The translations under genes and the position numbers were made by a program. From positions 1,229,183 to 1,293,182 of the forward strand of contig NZ_KK073872.1 in the NCBI RefSeq assembly GCF_000585335.1: a DNA stretch of 64,000 bases, read 5' to 3'. The notes under the pieces are model-generated. The model was not told the origin of the DNA, did no database searches, and saw nothing but the letters and a program-made list of their open reading frames with translations. This DNA comes from Cloacibacillus evryensis DSM 19522 (GTDB taxonomy: Bacteria > Synergistota > Synergistia > Synergistales > Synergistaceae). This document shows positions 17,900 through 27,630 of the stretch, in pieces; the stretch's first letter is position 1; each line of letters begins with the position of its first letter.

Positions 17900-18766
17900 T
17901 CACTCCATATTAAATGTTTTTAATATCCAGCCTTCATTGTTATATATCTTTTCGGCACGAAGCGCCTCTTCCCGGTCAGCGTAGAGGCCAAAGAAAGCGC
18001 TTCCGCTGCCGCAGAGCCCCCAGCCGCGGGCGCCCGTTTCCGAGGCTATCTCCTCCGCGACCGCGTACTCGCGGTGCTCCTCTGTAAGTATAGGGAAAAA
18101 ATCGTTGGGCAGCCGGTTCGCCCGATGTCCTTCCCTGAGCCGACGCAGGCATTCGGCGGCCTCTGCCGCGATCTCTTCCTCCGACGGCGGAGCCTCGTTT
18201 TTGTTCTCGGCGCGCATGGCGTCCAGCTTCGCGTAGGCCTCTTTCGTGTCGGAACTCCACTTGGGAAAAGCAAGCACCCATCCCAGCTTTGGAGCCTCTC
18301 CGCCCGGGGTCAAAATTTCTCCTATGCCGCGCGCTGCCGCCATTTCACTGTCGGAGGCGAGAAAGGCGATATCCGCGCCTAGCCGTCCGATTTCTTTTTC
18401 CGTCATCTCAAGACGGAAATTTTCCCTTAGCCACTTCAGCAACGCGGCCGCGTTGCCGCTCCCGGCCCCTATCCCGCTCCCGGCAGGAAAAAATTTATCA
18501 AGCCGTATTTTGAGGGGCGGGATGTTCGCCGCGCACTCCCTTGCCGCCGTGAGAGCTTTTGTTACAAGGTTTTCTCCTATTATCGGCATTCCTGTTACTT
18601 CCAGAAAATCTCCAATAATTTCATCGCAATTTGCCCGAATTGTCAACCTCTCTACCGCTCTTTTCTGCCAAAATAGTGAATATATTTCATGATATCCGTC
18701 ACTGCGCCGGGAGAGTATCCGCAGTGTCAGGTTTATTTTGATAGGGGAGTTTATTATGCTTTGCAC
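17900..18766 (-). CDS. ispE: 4-(cytidine 5'-diphospho)-2-C-methyl-D-erythritol kinase
   Basis: A 288-residue GHMP kinase of the MEP isoprenoid pathway. It has the substrate-side N-terminus SPIKINLTLRILSRRSDGYHEI and the ATP-binding glycine loop PAGSGIGAGSGNAAALL at about residue 95. The C-terminal GHMP motif (GARGWGLCGSGSAFFGLY) is also present. It phosphorylates CDP-ME at the 2-hydroxyl. It sits between veg and purR on the minus strand; a terminator at 18785 separates veg from it. Confidence 0.95.
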   Translation of the reverse strand: MQSIINSPIKINLTLRILSRRSDGYHEIYSLFWQKRAVERLTIRANCDEIIGDFLEVTGMPIIGENLVTKALTAARECAANIPPLKIRLDKFFPAGSGIGAGSGNAAALLKWLRENFRLEMTEKEIGRLGADIAFLASDSEMAAARGIGEILTPGGEAPKLGWVLAFPKWSSDTKEAYAKLDAMRAENKNEAPPSEEEIAAEAAECLRRLREGHRANRLPNDFFPILTEEHREYAVAEEIASETGARGWGLCGSGSAFFGLYADREEALRAEKIYNNEGWILKTFNME

Positions 18767-18784
18767 CTTGATCCTCCTGAAGAT

Positions 18785-18817
18785 ATACTAAAACGCCCCG
18801 GCTCGTCTGCCGGGGCG
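18785..18817 (-). terminator. Terminator between veg and ispE
   Basis: CGCCCCGG (18794-18801) and CCGGGGCG (18810-18817) form a perfect 8-bp stem. On the minus strand the stem is followed by TTTTAG, so it ends the veg transcript. Confidence 0.85.
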
Positions 18818-18835
18818 TAGTCAGTCAAAGAATTT

Positions 18836-19081
18836 CTAAAAGAGATTTTCTCCGCTGGGTTCCAGCTGCAATTCAACTTCTTTGGTGAGGAGATCCGTAT
18901 AGCTGAAAGAGATCGTACTCTGCTGGGATTCTATGAATACCGTAAAGAGGCTGGGGTACGTCTCCTTTATTATCCCTGTGCGCTCCTCAATCTTGCGCCT
19001 GCCGTTGGCCGCGCGGTATGAGATTTTGGACCCTTTGTGGAGAGACACTATCTCACGAATTGATTCTAAAGTATACGCCAT
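18836..19081 (-). CDS. veg: Veg family protein
   Basis: An 81-residue protein starting MAYTLESIREIVSLHKGSKISYRAANGRRKIEERTG-, the recognisable Veg family (DUF1021). The core segment is GIIKETYPSLFTVFIE, a small beta-barrel fold. In Bacillus, Veg influences biofilm matrix gene expression; a general role is not established. The start at 19081 is supported by GGAGG 8 bp upstream, not the longer frame from 19096. The veg-ispE-purR order is the same as in Bacillus subtilis (where sspF intervenes). Confidence 0.92.
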   Translation of the reverse strand: MAYTLESIREIVSLHKGSKISYRAANGRRKIEERTGIIKETYPSLFTVFIESQQSTISFSYTDLLTKEVELQLEPSGENLF

Positions 19082-19185
19082 ACACAACACCTCCACAAGT
19101 CGTCAAGTAATTGTACATCAAAATTGGCGAGATTGCAATACAATCTTGAAAGGGAGGTGCGTTTACCAGCCTTTTATGCAAACAT

Positions 19186-21096
19186 TTATTTTTTCATTAA
19201 TATGCGCTTGTCGCCGACCCGTCTGGTGATCCCCTTGCTGTCAAAGTATTCAAGCAGCGGCAGAGCGTATTTTCTGCTGCTGCCGGTCGCGTCGCGCACC
19301 GCGGCGAGCGTAATGTCGCCGGAAATATTTGCTAACTTTTCTTTGAAATCAGCCTCAATTTCAAGGAATAGAAGGAACGCGCCCGTTATGAGCGCGAGTT
19401 CTTTTTTCTCCTTGAGGTAGGCGATAATGCGTTTCATCTCTTCCGCGGTGAAGCCCAGGGCAGCCTGCGCCTCTTCGACGCTTGGCATGGAGTAACCCAT
19501 TTTGACGGCGTATTTTTTCAGCGCCGTGACATTGGCGGAGAAAAGTTCCTCGTCAAAGGGCTCGAAGTTGGCGAGACGCGCCCGCTCGTCTTCAAATTTT
19601 ATCACGCCCTGTTTTTCAAAGAGCGTGAGAAGTTCGCGGGTAAACTTCGTATCCTGCAAGTCAATGGCCTTTGCGCATTCTTCGGCGGGCATTCCCTTTC
19701 TCTCAGGGTGTTCCCTGTGGAAGGAGGCGAGGGCCTTTGCGAGCCCGGAGCCGAGTTCTTCCATTTTGCCCTTCGAGAGCAGGACGGCGCTGCCGCCGCG
19801 GATCACGCCGATCTCCCCCCTCGCCTCAAGCGGAGAGAGCGCGCGCATAAGCTCCGCGATGTTTATCTCGTTCATCCTCGCGGCGTCGGCCGCGTTTATC
19901 AGCCCTTTGTAGTTTATCAGCGCAAGCAGCCTCTCTTTTAGCTGCGGTTCTTCGGAGAGCCTGTCGAGATATTCCAGCAGGGCGGTCTTTGACTGCCTGT
20001 TTTTAGGGCGTTCGCCCGCGGGCATCAGTATCTTTCCGCCGGCCACCGTCACCAGCGGGCTGTATGTCCTCAGTATGAAGCAGCTGTTCATCGAGGCGAC
20101 GACGGGGTCTTCCGTTATCAACTGAGCCGCCGCGCTTTCGCCGGGAAGTATCTGTTCCCTGTCGAGCAGCGAGACACGGGTCACGGTGTCCGTGGTCCCC
20201 ACGTGGAGCCTCAGCCTCTGCCAGTGTTTAAGCGGCTCGGCGGACGGCAGCAGCCTGATGCTGACGTCGAGGCACTTGGAGGCGGTGAAACAGTCTTTCG
20301 CCGTTACGACGTCCCCGCGTCCCACATCGCTGAGCGATATTCCAGCAAGGTTCACCGCGACGCGCTGTCCCGCCGTGGCGACGGAGACAGGCGCGCCGTG
20401 TACCTGTATGGAGCGTACCTTTGAGGGGAAGCTCCGCGGCATCACCTCTACCTCGTCTCCCTCGCGGACTTCGCCGTTGATGGCCGTGCCGGTGACTACG
20501 GTGCCGAAGCCTGAGATGTGGAAAGCCCGGTCGACGGGGAGGAAGAAAGCGCCTTTGCGGCTCTTGGCGTCCGCCGTTTCTGTCATCCGCTGCAGCGCCT
20601 TTTTGAGTTCTTCGATGCCCGCTCCCGTGTAAGCGGAGACCGGTATGACCGGCTTATCGGCCAGAAATGTATCCGCAAGCAGCGATTTGGCGTCGTCCAC
20701 CGCCATTTCGAGCATCTCTTCGTCGACGAGGTCTATTTTGTTGATAACTGTCAATCCGTTTTTTATGCCCAGCAGCGAGAGGATGGCCAGGTGTTCGCGC
20801 GTCTGCGGCATCACGCCGTCGTCGGCGGCGATGACGAGCATTACCGCGTCTACGCCCGCCGCTCCCGCCACCATTTGGCGGATGAATTTTTCATGTCCGG
20901 GAACGTCGACGATGCTTATCGTCTGCCCCGACGGCAGGGTGAAGGGGGCAAAGCCCAGCTCGATCGTCATGCCGCGCTTTTTTTCCTCCGCTAGGCGGTC
21001 GCAGTCGACGTCGGTGAGGCGCTTTACGAGGGTCGTCTTGCCGTGGTCTATGTGTCCGGCTGTGCCGATGACAAATGGGTACTCGTTGTTGGCCAT
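19186..21096 (-). CDS. selB: Selenocysteine-specific elongation factor SelB
   Basis: A 636-residue translational GTPase. G1 is GTAGHIDHGKTTLVKRL, the switch region is KKRGMTIELGFA, G3 is DVPGHEKFI and G4 is NKID. EF-Tu-like domains II and III follow, then a C-terminal series of winged helices that bind the SECIS mRNA hairpin (about residues 370-636). It delivers Sec-tRNA(Sec) to UGA codons. ATG 21096 lies 1 bp after the selA stop, indicating coupling; the longer upstream frame runs through selA and is rejected. No SECIS or in-frame-TGA gene is evident in this window. Confidence 0.96.
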   Translation of the reverse strand: MANNEYPFVIGTAGHIDHGKTTLVKRLTDVDCDRLAEEKKRGMTIELGFAPFTLPSGQTISIVDVPGHEKFIRQMVAGAAGVDAVMLVIAADDGVMPQTREHLAILSLLGIKNGLTVINKIDLVDEEMLEMAVDDAKSLLADTFLADKPVIPVSAYTGAGIEELKKALQRMTETADAKSRKGAFFLPVDRAFHISGFGTVVTGTAINGEVREGDEVEVMPRSFPSKVRSIQVHGAPVSVATAGQRVAVNLAGISLSDVGRGDVVTAKDCFTASKCLDVSIRLLPSAEPLKHWQRLRLHVGTTDTVTRVSLLDREQILPGESAAAQLITEDPVVASMNSCFILRTYSPLVTVAGGKILMPAGERPKNRQSKTALLEYLDRLSEEPQLKERLLALINYKGLINAADAARMNEINIAELMRALSPLEARGEIGVIRGGSAVLLSKGKMEELGSGLAKALASFHREHPERKGMPAEECAKAIDLQDTKFTRELLTLFEKQGVIKFEDERARLANFEPFDEELFSANVTALKKYAVKMGYSMPSVEEAQAALGFTAEEMKRIIAYLKEKKELALITGAFLLFLEIEADFKEKLANISGDITLAAVRDATGSSRKYALPLLEYFDSKGITRRVGDKRILMKK

Positions 21097-21097
21097 A

Positions 21098-22531
21098 TCA
21101 GGCTCCGCGCTCCGACGGCATGTGGAGGATCTCGTCAAGGGCGTCGATGATCCGCCTGTCGTCTCCCGGCCGCATGGTGCGCAGGTGGAAGAGTACTTTG
21201 TCTTCGGCCGCGCCCGTGATCACCGGATGGCTTCCCCGGCGCAGCTTTTCCGCGAGTTTGCCCGCGCTGCCCATCTCGGGCAGGCGCAGGGCCACCGCGT
21301 ATCCCGCGAGCTCCGACTGCGGAAAGGTGCCTCCGCCCACGGTGTCGTTTACGGGGACGACTTCGATCATCAGCCGCTGTATCCTCGTGTTCTTAAAATA
21401 GCTCTTGAGCCGGCGGCTGAATCTCTTCGCATCCTCAAGCAGCTCCTCTTTGGTTTTAAAGATCATGTCCACCGTCGGTATCGCGCGGCCGTCCCCGCGC
21501 AGGTAGAGGCGCAGCGTCGCCTCGCAGGCGGCCAGCGTCATCTTGTCGACGCGCAGCGCGCGCAGCAGCTGATGCGATTTCAGTTTTTCTATCAGCTCTT
21601 TTTTACCGACGATCGCCCCGATCTGCGGGCCGCCGAGCAGTTTGTCGCCGGAGAAGGTGACGATGTCGCAGCCGGCTTTGAGCGATTCCGCGACGGTGGG
21701 GTCGTTTTCGCTTGAGAGTCCCGCCGCCGAGGTGTCTATCAGCATGCCGCTGCCGAGGTCCTCCATGAAGACCAGGCCGCGGGCGCGGGCGAGCGCCGCG
21801 AGTTCTTCGCGCGGCACGGCGGAGTGGAATCCCGTAACGCGGTAATTGGACGGATGCACCTTCAGGAGTACCGCGCATTCTTCCGTGATCGCCGTTTCGT
21901 AATCTTTGAGGTGCGTGCGGTTTGTCGTGCCGACCTCGACCATCCTTGTGCCGGAAAGGGCCATGATGTCCGGGATGCGGAAGGAGCCGCCGATCTCGAC
22001 GAGTTCCCCGCGCGAGACGACGGATTCTTTATCATTCGCGAGCGCCGAGAGGGCCAGGATCACCGCCGCCGCGTTGTTGTTGACGACGAGCGCCGCCTCC
22101 GCCCCCGTGAGGCGGCAGAGCAGCCATTCCACGTGGTTGTTGCGGTGGCCGCGCGCGCCCTCTTCGAGTGAATATTCAAGGGTGTTGTATGAGCCGGCGA
22201 TCTCAAGGACCTCTTTTACCGCCTCCTCCGCGAGCAGCGATCGTCCGAGGTTGGTGTGGATGACGACGCCGGTCGCGTTGACGACGCGGCGCAGGCTCGG
22301 CGTCGATTTTTTATCGAGCAGCCGCCTCGCGTCGTTTTCGATCGATTCAAAGTCGAAGGCCGTGTCTGGGTCTTTAAGTATCCTGGCGCGCTGGGCGGCG
22401 AGCAATTCGGTCAGCAGCAGCTTCACCGTCTCGCGTCCAAGTTTTTTTTCGTATCCGTCTATCCACGGCAGAGCCAGCAGCTTGTCCATGGAGGGGATGT
22501 TTCTCATTATCTTTTGAATGTTCGCGTCCAA
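21098..22531 (-). CDS. selA: L-seryl-tRNA(Sec) selenium transferase
   Basis: A 477-residue PLP enzyme of fold type I. The N-terminal tRNA-binding part (IPSMDKLLALPWIDGY...GRETVKLLL) is followed by the catalytic core, with the PLP-Lys in TFSGDKLLGGPQIGAIVG (about residue 295). It converts Ser-tRNA(Sec) to Sec-tRNA(Sec) using selenophosphate from SelD. The start is a TTG at 22531 with AGGGAGG seven bases upstream. selA-selB are an operon here; selD and the selC tRNA are not in the window. Confidence 0.96.
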   Translation of the reverse strand: MDANIQKIMRNIPSMDKLLALPWIDGYEKKLGRETVKLLLTELLAAQRARILKDPDTAFDFESIENDARRLLDKKSTPSLRRVVNATGVVIHTNLGRSLLAEEAVKEVLEIAGSYNTLEYSLEEGARGHRNNHVEWLLCRLTGAEAALVVNNNAAAVILALSALANDKESVVSRGELVEIGGSFRIPDIMALSGTRMVEVGTTNRTHLKDYETAITEECAVLLKVHPSNYRVTGFHSAVPREELAALARARGLVFMEDLGSGMLIDTSAAGLSSENDPTVAESLKAGCDIVTFSGDKLLGGPQIGAIVGKKELIEKLKSHQLLRALRVDKMTLAACEATLRLYLRGDGRAIPTVDMIFKTKEELLEDAKRFSRRLKSYFKNTRIQRLMIEVVPVNDTVGGGTFPQSELAGYAVALRLPEMGSAGKLAEKLRRGSHPVITGAAEDKVLFHLRTMRPGDDRRIIDALDEILHMPSERGA

Positions 22532-22597
22532 GGGAAGTCCTCCCTGTCATTTATATTGGTATTGACCACCTAATTGTATATGAAAATCCTGAAAAAG

Positions 22598-23707
22598 TTA
22601 TATTATTTCAGACCAAATCAGGTTTGCGACCCTCAGTCCCTTCCGGGTCAGCCTGATCCCCCGCCCGTCGTTCTCATAAAGGTCGCGGGGAAATTTTCGC
22701 AGCGACGCGGTCAGGGAATCGAGGGCTTTTTCTCCGTACCTCTCCGTGAAAGCCGTCCTGTCGATGCCGGAGGTCATCCTTAACCCCAGCACCGCCGCCT
22801 CGCGCGCGCTTTTTTCAAGGGGGAGCCTTTCTTCCTCTTCGACCGGCAGCCGCCCTTTCGTCAGCTCCGCCGCGTATCGCCGCAGTTCGCCGAAGTTTTT
22901 ATAGCGAAGCCCCGACAGATAGCCGGCGGCCCCCGGCCCGGCTCCGAAGTATTCCCCCTCGCGCCAGTAGTTGATGTTGTGGCGGCTCTCGCGCCCCGGT
23001 TTCGCGAAGTTTGCGACCTCATACTGCGCGTAGCCCTTGCGCGGAAGGTACCACTGGGCCCACCGGTAGGCAGCGTATCCGTCGCCGAGGATCTTTTCAT
23101 CGAGCGATCCCCACGGCGTGCCCTCCTCAAGCGACAGCTGGTAGAGCGATATATGATCCAGGCCGCAGCGCGCCGCCTCGCGCAGGGTGCGCCCCCAGTT
23201 GGCGAAGCTCTGATAGGGCAGCCCGAAGATAAAATCCGCGCTCACGGAGAAGCCGGAGGCGAGCGCCGCGGAGATCGCGCCGTGCGCCTGGCGCGGGCTG
23301 TGCAGCCGTCCCATCAGCGAGAGTTCGGCGTCGTCAAAGCTCTGTACGCCGATGCTGACGCGCGTCACACGCCAGTCGCGCCAGGTCAGCAGATGCTCAG
23401 CCCGCAGTGAATTTGGATTCGCCTCGACCGTGACCTCCGCTTTCTGATCGAAGTCGAAGTACCTCTCTATAAGCTCCGTCAGCGCGAGCCATTGCGGCCC
23501 GGTGAGCGTTGTCGGCGTGCCGCCGCCGACGTAACAGGTCGCGAGCCTCGGCCTCTCCGCGGAGGAGAGGCGAAGCGAAAATTCGCGCTCCAGCATCGAC
23601 AGCCAGAGCTCGCGCTCGCCCTCGCGCGGCACGGCGCTCTCAAAGGCGCAGTAATTGCATTTGCGTTCGCAAAACGGAACGTGGATATAGAGAGAACGAC
23701 AGCTCAT
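22598..23707 (-). CDS. hemW: Radical SAM heme chaperone HemW
   Basis: A 369-residue radical SAM protein with the cluster motif FCERKCNYCAF at about residues 11-22 and the glycine-rich GGGTPTTL motif for SAM. The HemW C-terminal domain follows (TSGIDRTAFTERYGEKALDSL). Family members were annotated as oxygen-independent coproporphyrinogen oxidase but lack that activity; they bind and transfer heme. It lies next to lepA, a common arrangement in low-G+C Gram-positives. Confidence 0.93.
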   Translation of the reverse strand: MSCRSLYIHVPFCERKCNYCAFESAVPREGERELWLSMLEREFSLRLSSAERPRLATCYVGGGTPTTLTGPQWLALTELIERYFDFDQKAEVTVEANPNSLRAEHLLTWRDWRVTRVSIGVQSFDDAELSLMGRLHSPRQAHGAISAALASGFSVSADFIFGLPYQSFANWGRTLREAARCGLDHISLYQLSLEEGTPWGSLDEKILGDGYAAYRWAQWYLPRKGYAQYEVANFAKPGRESRHNINYWREGEYFGAGPGAAGYLSGLRYKNFGELRRYAAELTKGRLPVEEEERLPLEKSAREAAVLGLRMTSGIDRTAFTERYGEKALDSLTASLRKFPRDLYENDGRGIRLTRKGLRVANLIWSEII

Positions 23708-23794
23708 GGAGTTACCTTTCTACCGGCCCCTGACACAGCGCCGCGGCCTGTGTCCGCCCGTGGCGCTGATGATGTTTATGATCGGCGGCGATCC

Positions 23795-25606
23795 CTATTT
23801 ATCCTCGGCTTTGGTGACGTCCATGAAGGCGAGGAACGCCTCCTGCGGTATGGAGACGCGCCCCACCTGCTTCATGCGCTTTTTGCCCTCTTTCTGCTTC
23901 TCGAGCAGCTTGCGTTTGCGGGTGATGTCGCCGCCGTAGCACTTGGCGAGAACGTCCTTGCGCACCGCCTTGATGTTCATGCGGACGATGACCTTCTTGC
24001 CGACCGCCGCCTGTACCGGCACCTCAAATAGCTGGCGCGGTATCAGCTCCTTGAGCTTGCCGACCACGGCGTGTCCGCGATGGTACGCCTGGTCCGCGTG
24101 GCAGATGAAGGAGAAGGCGTCGACCGGCTCCTCCTGGAGCAGCACGTCCACCTTGACGAGCTTCGAGGCGCGGAAACCCGTGTGGTCGTAGTCCAGCGAG
24201 GCGTAGCCGCGCGTGCATGACTTGAGCCTGTCGTGGAAATCAAGGATGAATTCCGCGAGCGGCATGTCGTAGGTGAGGCGCACGCGCTCCGGCGTTATGT
24301 AATCCATCGAGACGTAGGTGCCGCGCTTGTCCTGGCAGAGCTGCATCGCCGCGCCGACGAACTGTTCGGGCATAAATATCGAGAGTTTTATGTATGGCTC
24401 GCGTATCTCCTCGATGCGGACGGGGTCGGGAAAGTCGGAGGGACGGTGCGCCTCGATGATCGAGCCGTCCGTCTGCACGATCTGATAGACGACGTTCGGC
24501 GCGGTCGCCACAAGGTCGACGCCGAACTCGCGGTTCAGCCGCTCCTTCGCGATCTCCATGTGCAGCAGCCCGAGGAAGCCGCAGCGGAAGCCGAAGCCCA
24601 GCGCCGCGGAGTTCTCCGGTTCAAAGCTGATCGCAGAGTCGTTTATCTGTAATTTTTCCAGCGCCTCGCGCAGCTGGTTGATGTCCTCGCGCTCCACGGG
24701 GTAGAAGCCGCAGAAGACGACCGGCTTCACCTTTTTATAACCCGCGAGCGGCGCGGAGGCGGGCTTCGCGCTGTCGGTTATCGTGTCGCCGACATGCGCT
24801 TCGTCGATCGTCTTTATGCTTGCGCAGATAAAACCGACCTCTCCGGGGCCGAGCCTCTCGACCTTCAGCATGTCGGGCTTGAATACGCCGACCTCGTCTA
24901 TCTGGTAATCGCGCCCGGTCGCCATGAAGCGGACATTCTTCCCCGCCGCCAGCGTTCCGTTCATCACGCGGACATAGCAGATGACGCCCTTGTAGTTGTC
25001 ATACACGGAATCAAAAATGAGCGCCTGCAGCGGGGCCTCCGCCTCGCCGACCGGCGCGGGGACGTCGCGCACGATGCGCTCCAGCAGCTCTGGGATGCCC
25101 TCGCCGGTCTTTGCCGAGACGGGGACCGCCTCTTCGGCGTTGATGCCGATTATCTCCTCGAGCTCGCGCTTCACCTGTTCCGGGTGGGCCGAGGGGAGGT
25201 CTATCTTGTTCAGGATCGGCACGAGCTCGAGGTCGAGGTCCGCGGCAAGATAGCTGTTCGCCACAGTCTGCGCCTCGACGCCCTGCGCCGCGTCGACGAC
25301 CAGCACCGCCCCCTCGCAGGCCGCGAGCGAACGCGAGACCTCGTAGGAGAAGTCGACGTGTCCCGGGGTGTCGATGAGATTCAGGATATATTCCCTGCCG
25401 TCCTGCGCCAGATAGTTCATCCGCACGGGAACGGACTTTATGGTGATGCCGCGCTCGCGTTCGATGTCGAGCCGGTCGAGCAGCTGCGCCTTCATGTTTC
25501 TCTTGTCTATCGTACCCGTCGCTTCGAGAAGCCGGTCCGAAAGCGTCGACTTTCCATGGTCGACGTGGGCGATGATGCTGAAATTCCTGATATTTTCCAA
25601 TTTCAT
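23795..25606 (-). CDS. lepA: Elongation factor 4 (LepA)
   Basis: A 603-residue translational GTPase. It has G1 [15 protein letters not shown], switch [16 protein letters not shown]3 DTPGHVDF and G4 NKIDLP. The LepA-specific C-terminal domain ([32 protein letters not shown], seen with Thr/Lys variants) completes a full-length protein. It acts on the ribosome, reported to promote back-translocation or to assist initiation and biogenesis. Divergently transcribed from rsmA with 145 bp between them. Confidence 0.97.
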   Translation of the reverse strand: MKLENIRNFSIIAHVDHGKSTLSDRLLEATGTIDKRNMKAQLLDRLDIERERGITIKSVPVRMNYLAQDGREYILNLIDTPGHVDFSYEVSRSLAACEGAVLVVDAAQGVEAQTVANSYLAADLDLELVPILNKIDLPSAHPEQVKRELEEIIGINAEEAVPVSAKTGEGIPELLERIVRDVPAPVGEAEAPLQALIFDSVYDNYKGVICYVRVMNGTLAAGKNVRFMATGRDYQIDEVGVFKPDMLKVERLGPGEVGFICASIKTIDEAHVGDTITDSAKPASAPLAGYKKVKPVVFCGFYPVEREDINQLREALEKLQINDSAISFEPENSAALGFGFRCGFLGLLHMEIAKERLNREFGVDLVATAPNVVYQIVQTDGSIIEAHRPSDFPDPVRIEEIREPYIKLSIFMPEQFVGAAMQLCQDKRGTYVSMDYITPERVRLTYDMPLAEFILDFHDRLKSCTRGYASLDYDHTGFRASKLVKVDVLLQEEPVDAFSFICHADQAYHRGHAVVGKLKELIPRQLFEVPVQAAVGKKVIVRMNIKAVRKDVLAKCYGGDITRKRKLLEKQKEGKKRMKQVGRVSIPQEAFLAFMDVTKAEDK

Positions 25607-25751
25607 TCGCGTAAATTCACTCCCTCAAAATCACATTGTATTTTATCCGATAATGGCGGTGCAGGGCAATGTATAATTTTCCCAACTTAGATGTTAAAAT
25701 ACAAAGGCGGCCTCCGCGCCGCGAAAATTCCTACGAAAGCATGGACTGCAG

Positions 25752-26627
25752 ATGGCGGATAAACGGCATTTTATACATAACACCGATATTGGACAAAATT
25801 TTCTGATCGACCGCGGCGTCGTCGAGTTTATATTAAAAAGGTCGGAGCCGGCGGCCGGCGACGTCGTGCTTGAGATAGGCCCCGGCGACGGCATCCTTAC
25901 GCGCGGTTTGCTGACGACGCCGCTGGCGGCGCTTTATTCCGTCGAAGTCGACGACCGGCTGCGCGACGGCATTGAGAGGATCGCCGCGCACGACGGGAGG
26001 TACCGCTGCTTCTGGGGCGATGCGGTGCGGTTCGATTACGTGCGCGAACTGCCGGAGATGCCGGCAAAAATCATCGCGAACCTGCCATACCATATAACGA
26101 CGCCTTTGATGTGGGCCTTCCTCGAACAACTGGTCCCGGATAAGACCGATTACATGCTGCTGATGGTGCAGTTGGAATCGGCGGAGCGCATCGCCTCTCC
26201 CGCCGGCCACCGCGAGCGCTCGCCGCTGGGAATAACCGTCGAGGCTATGGGCAGCGCGGAGATCGTCAGGAAGATCCCGCCGTCGGCCTTCAATCCGCAG
26301 CCGCGCGTGAACTCGGCGCTTATCGAAATAAAAATAGAGAGAAACAGGGAGCTGGCCAACGACCGGACCTGGCGCGGGCTGCTCGCGCGCTCCTTCACAC
26401 AGCGCCGCAAGACCCTTGTGAACAACTGGACGGCGGGCTACGGCGGCAGCGGCGTGACGCGCGAGACGGCCCTTGAGATACTTGCCGCGCATGACCTGAG
26501 GGCGACCGCCCGCGCGGAGGAGCTTCCGCTTGAAAAATGGTTCGAGCTTGCGAAGGTACCGGAATTTCATCTGAAAAATAAAAAGAGCGGAGAACGGATA
26601 AATAAAGATGTTGTGGAATCTCAATAA
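25752..26627 (+). CDS. rsmA: 16S rRNA (adenine1518/1519-N6)-dimethyltransferase
   Basis: A 291-residue KsgA-family SAM methyltransferase. It has the N-terminal signature HNTDIGQNFLID, SAM motif I VLEIGPGDGILTRGL and the catalytic motif IV ANLPYHITTPLM. The C-terminal helical domain includes FTQRRKTLVNNW. It dimethylates two adjacent adenosines in helix 45 of 16S rRNA. A C-terminal tail rich in Lys/Glu follows. It overlaps the trmB start by 20 bp. Confidence 0.95.
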   Translation: MADKRHFIHNTDIGQNFLIDRGVVEFILKRSEPAAGDVVLEIGPGDGILTRGLLTTPLAALYSVEVDDRLRDGIERIAAHDGRYRCFWGDAVRFDYVRELPEMPAKIIANLPYHITTPLMWAFLEQLVPDKTDYMLLMVQLESAERIASPAGHRERSPLGITVEAMGSAEIVRKIPPSAFNPQPRVNSALIEIKIERNRELANDRTWRGLLARSFTQRRKTLVNNWTAGYGGSGVTRETALEILAAHDLRATARAEELPLEKWFELAKVPEFHLKNKKSGERINKDVVESQ

Positions 26628-27543
26628 AGTCATAATCAGCCAAAACGACGGGCTGCCGGTCGACTGGCGCGGAATGTCGCCGTCTGGGCGCGTCCTTGTC
26701 GAGATCGGATTCGGCAACGGGGAATTCCTCGAATTCCTCGCCGGCAGCAACCCCGACGCGCTCATCGTGGGCGTCGAGGTCTCCCAGTGGTGCGCCGCGA
26801 AGGGCGCGCGCCGGATACTCGCCGCCGGCTATGAAAACGCGCGCGTGATGCACGGGGACGCCCGCTTTCTGCTGCGCCATTGCTTTGCGCCGGAGAGCGT
26901 GGAGCGCGTATACATGAACTTTCCCTGCCCGTGGCCGAAGACGAGGCACGCCTCGCGCCGCGTCACGGTGCCGTCATTCGCCGATCTGATGAAATACCTC
27001 ATCAGCCCCGGCGGCGCCTTAGAGCTCGCGACCGACGTCGATTGGTACGCGTTGGAGACGGCGGAAGTCTTTTCCGGAGATCCCGCCTTCCGCGCCGATC
27101 CCGTGGCGGTAAACCCGGCGCGCCCGTACGTGACGAAATACGAACGCAAATGGAAGGCGATGGGAAAGGATACCTGGCATTTGACGATACACAAGGATGT
27201 AAAACTTACGGAAAAACCGGCGGGGGAGGACGACTGGCCAATGGAATGTGAAGCGTCGACGAAAAAGAGCGTCAAAGAGGTCATAGATTCGCTGAAAGAC
27301 TGCGAGGGAGAGGGAGTCGGCGGCAAAGGACACTGGGTGTTCCGCGACGCATTTCTCTCCGACGGCGGAGTGGGGCTGATGCTCGTCATCACCGCCGACG
27401 AAGAATTTGAACAGCATTTCTACCTCAAGGTGATCCCCAACCCGCGAGGCGTCACCATCAAAGTCGACTCCGTGGGACATCCCTACAGGACTCCGGCGAT
27501 GAGGGCGGCGCTGCTGAAGGCGCTGGCCGCGGCTGAAAATTAA
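26608..27543 (+). CDS. trmB: tRNA (guanine46-N7)-methyltransferase with C-terminal extension
   Basis: A 311-residue protein. Residues 1-200 or so match TrmB: SAM motif VEIGFGNGEFLEF, the signature MNFPCPWPKTRHASRR (Cys where Asp is usual in NFPDPWPK) and the C-terminal TKYERKW. The last 100 residues (from about KLTEKPAGEDDWP) form an extra domain not found in standard TrmB (about 210-240 residues), and I do not recognise it. Methylates G46 of tRNA. Translationally coupled to rsmA. The Asp-to-Cys change in the motif deserves checking. Confidence 0.88.
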   Translation: MLWNLNKVIISQNDGLPVDWRGMSPSGRVLVEIGFGNGEFLEFLAGSNPDALIVGVEVSQWCAAKGARRILAAGYENARVMHGDARFLLRHCFAPESVERVYMNFPCPWPKTRHASRRVTVPSFADLMKYLISPGGALELATDVDWYALETAEVFSGDPAFRADPVAVNPARPYVTKYERKWKAMGKDTWHLTIHKDVKLTEKPAGEDDWPMECEASTKKSVKEVIDSLKDCEGEGVGGKGHWVFRDAFLSDGGVGLMLVITADEEFEQHFYLKVIPNPRGVTIKVDSVGHPYRTPAMRAALLKALAAAEN

Positions 27544-27588
27544 CGCCCTCGTTATCTTTGATAATATTTGTTTTCATACGATGTGAAA

Positions 27589-27616
27589 AAGGGCGGAGCG
27601 CGGTTGTTCCGCCCTT
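27589..27616. terminator. Hairpin terminator between trmB and the MFS gene
   Basis: AAGGGCGGA / TCCGCCCTT form a perfect 9-bp stem between two convergent genes. Poly-A lies before it and a short T run after, so it may serve both directions. Confidence 0.75.
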
Positions 27617-27630
27617 GCTAAAATTCAAGC

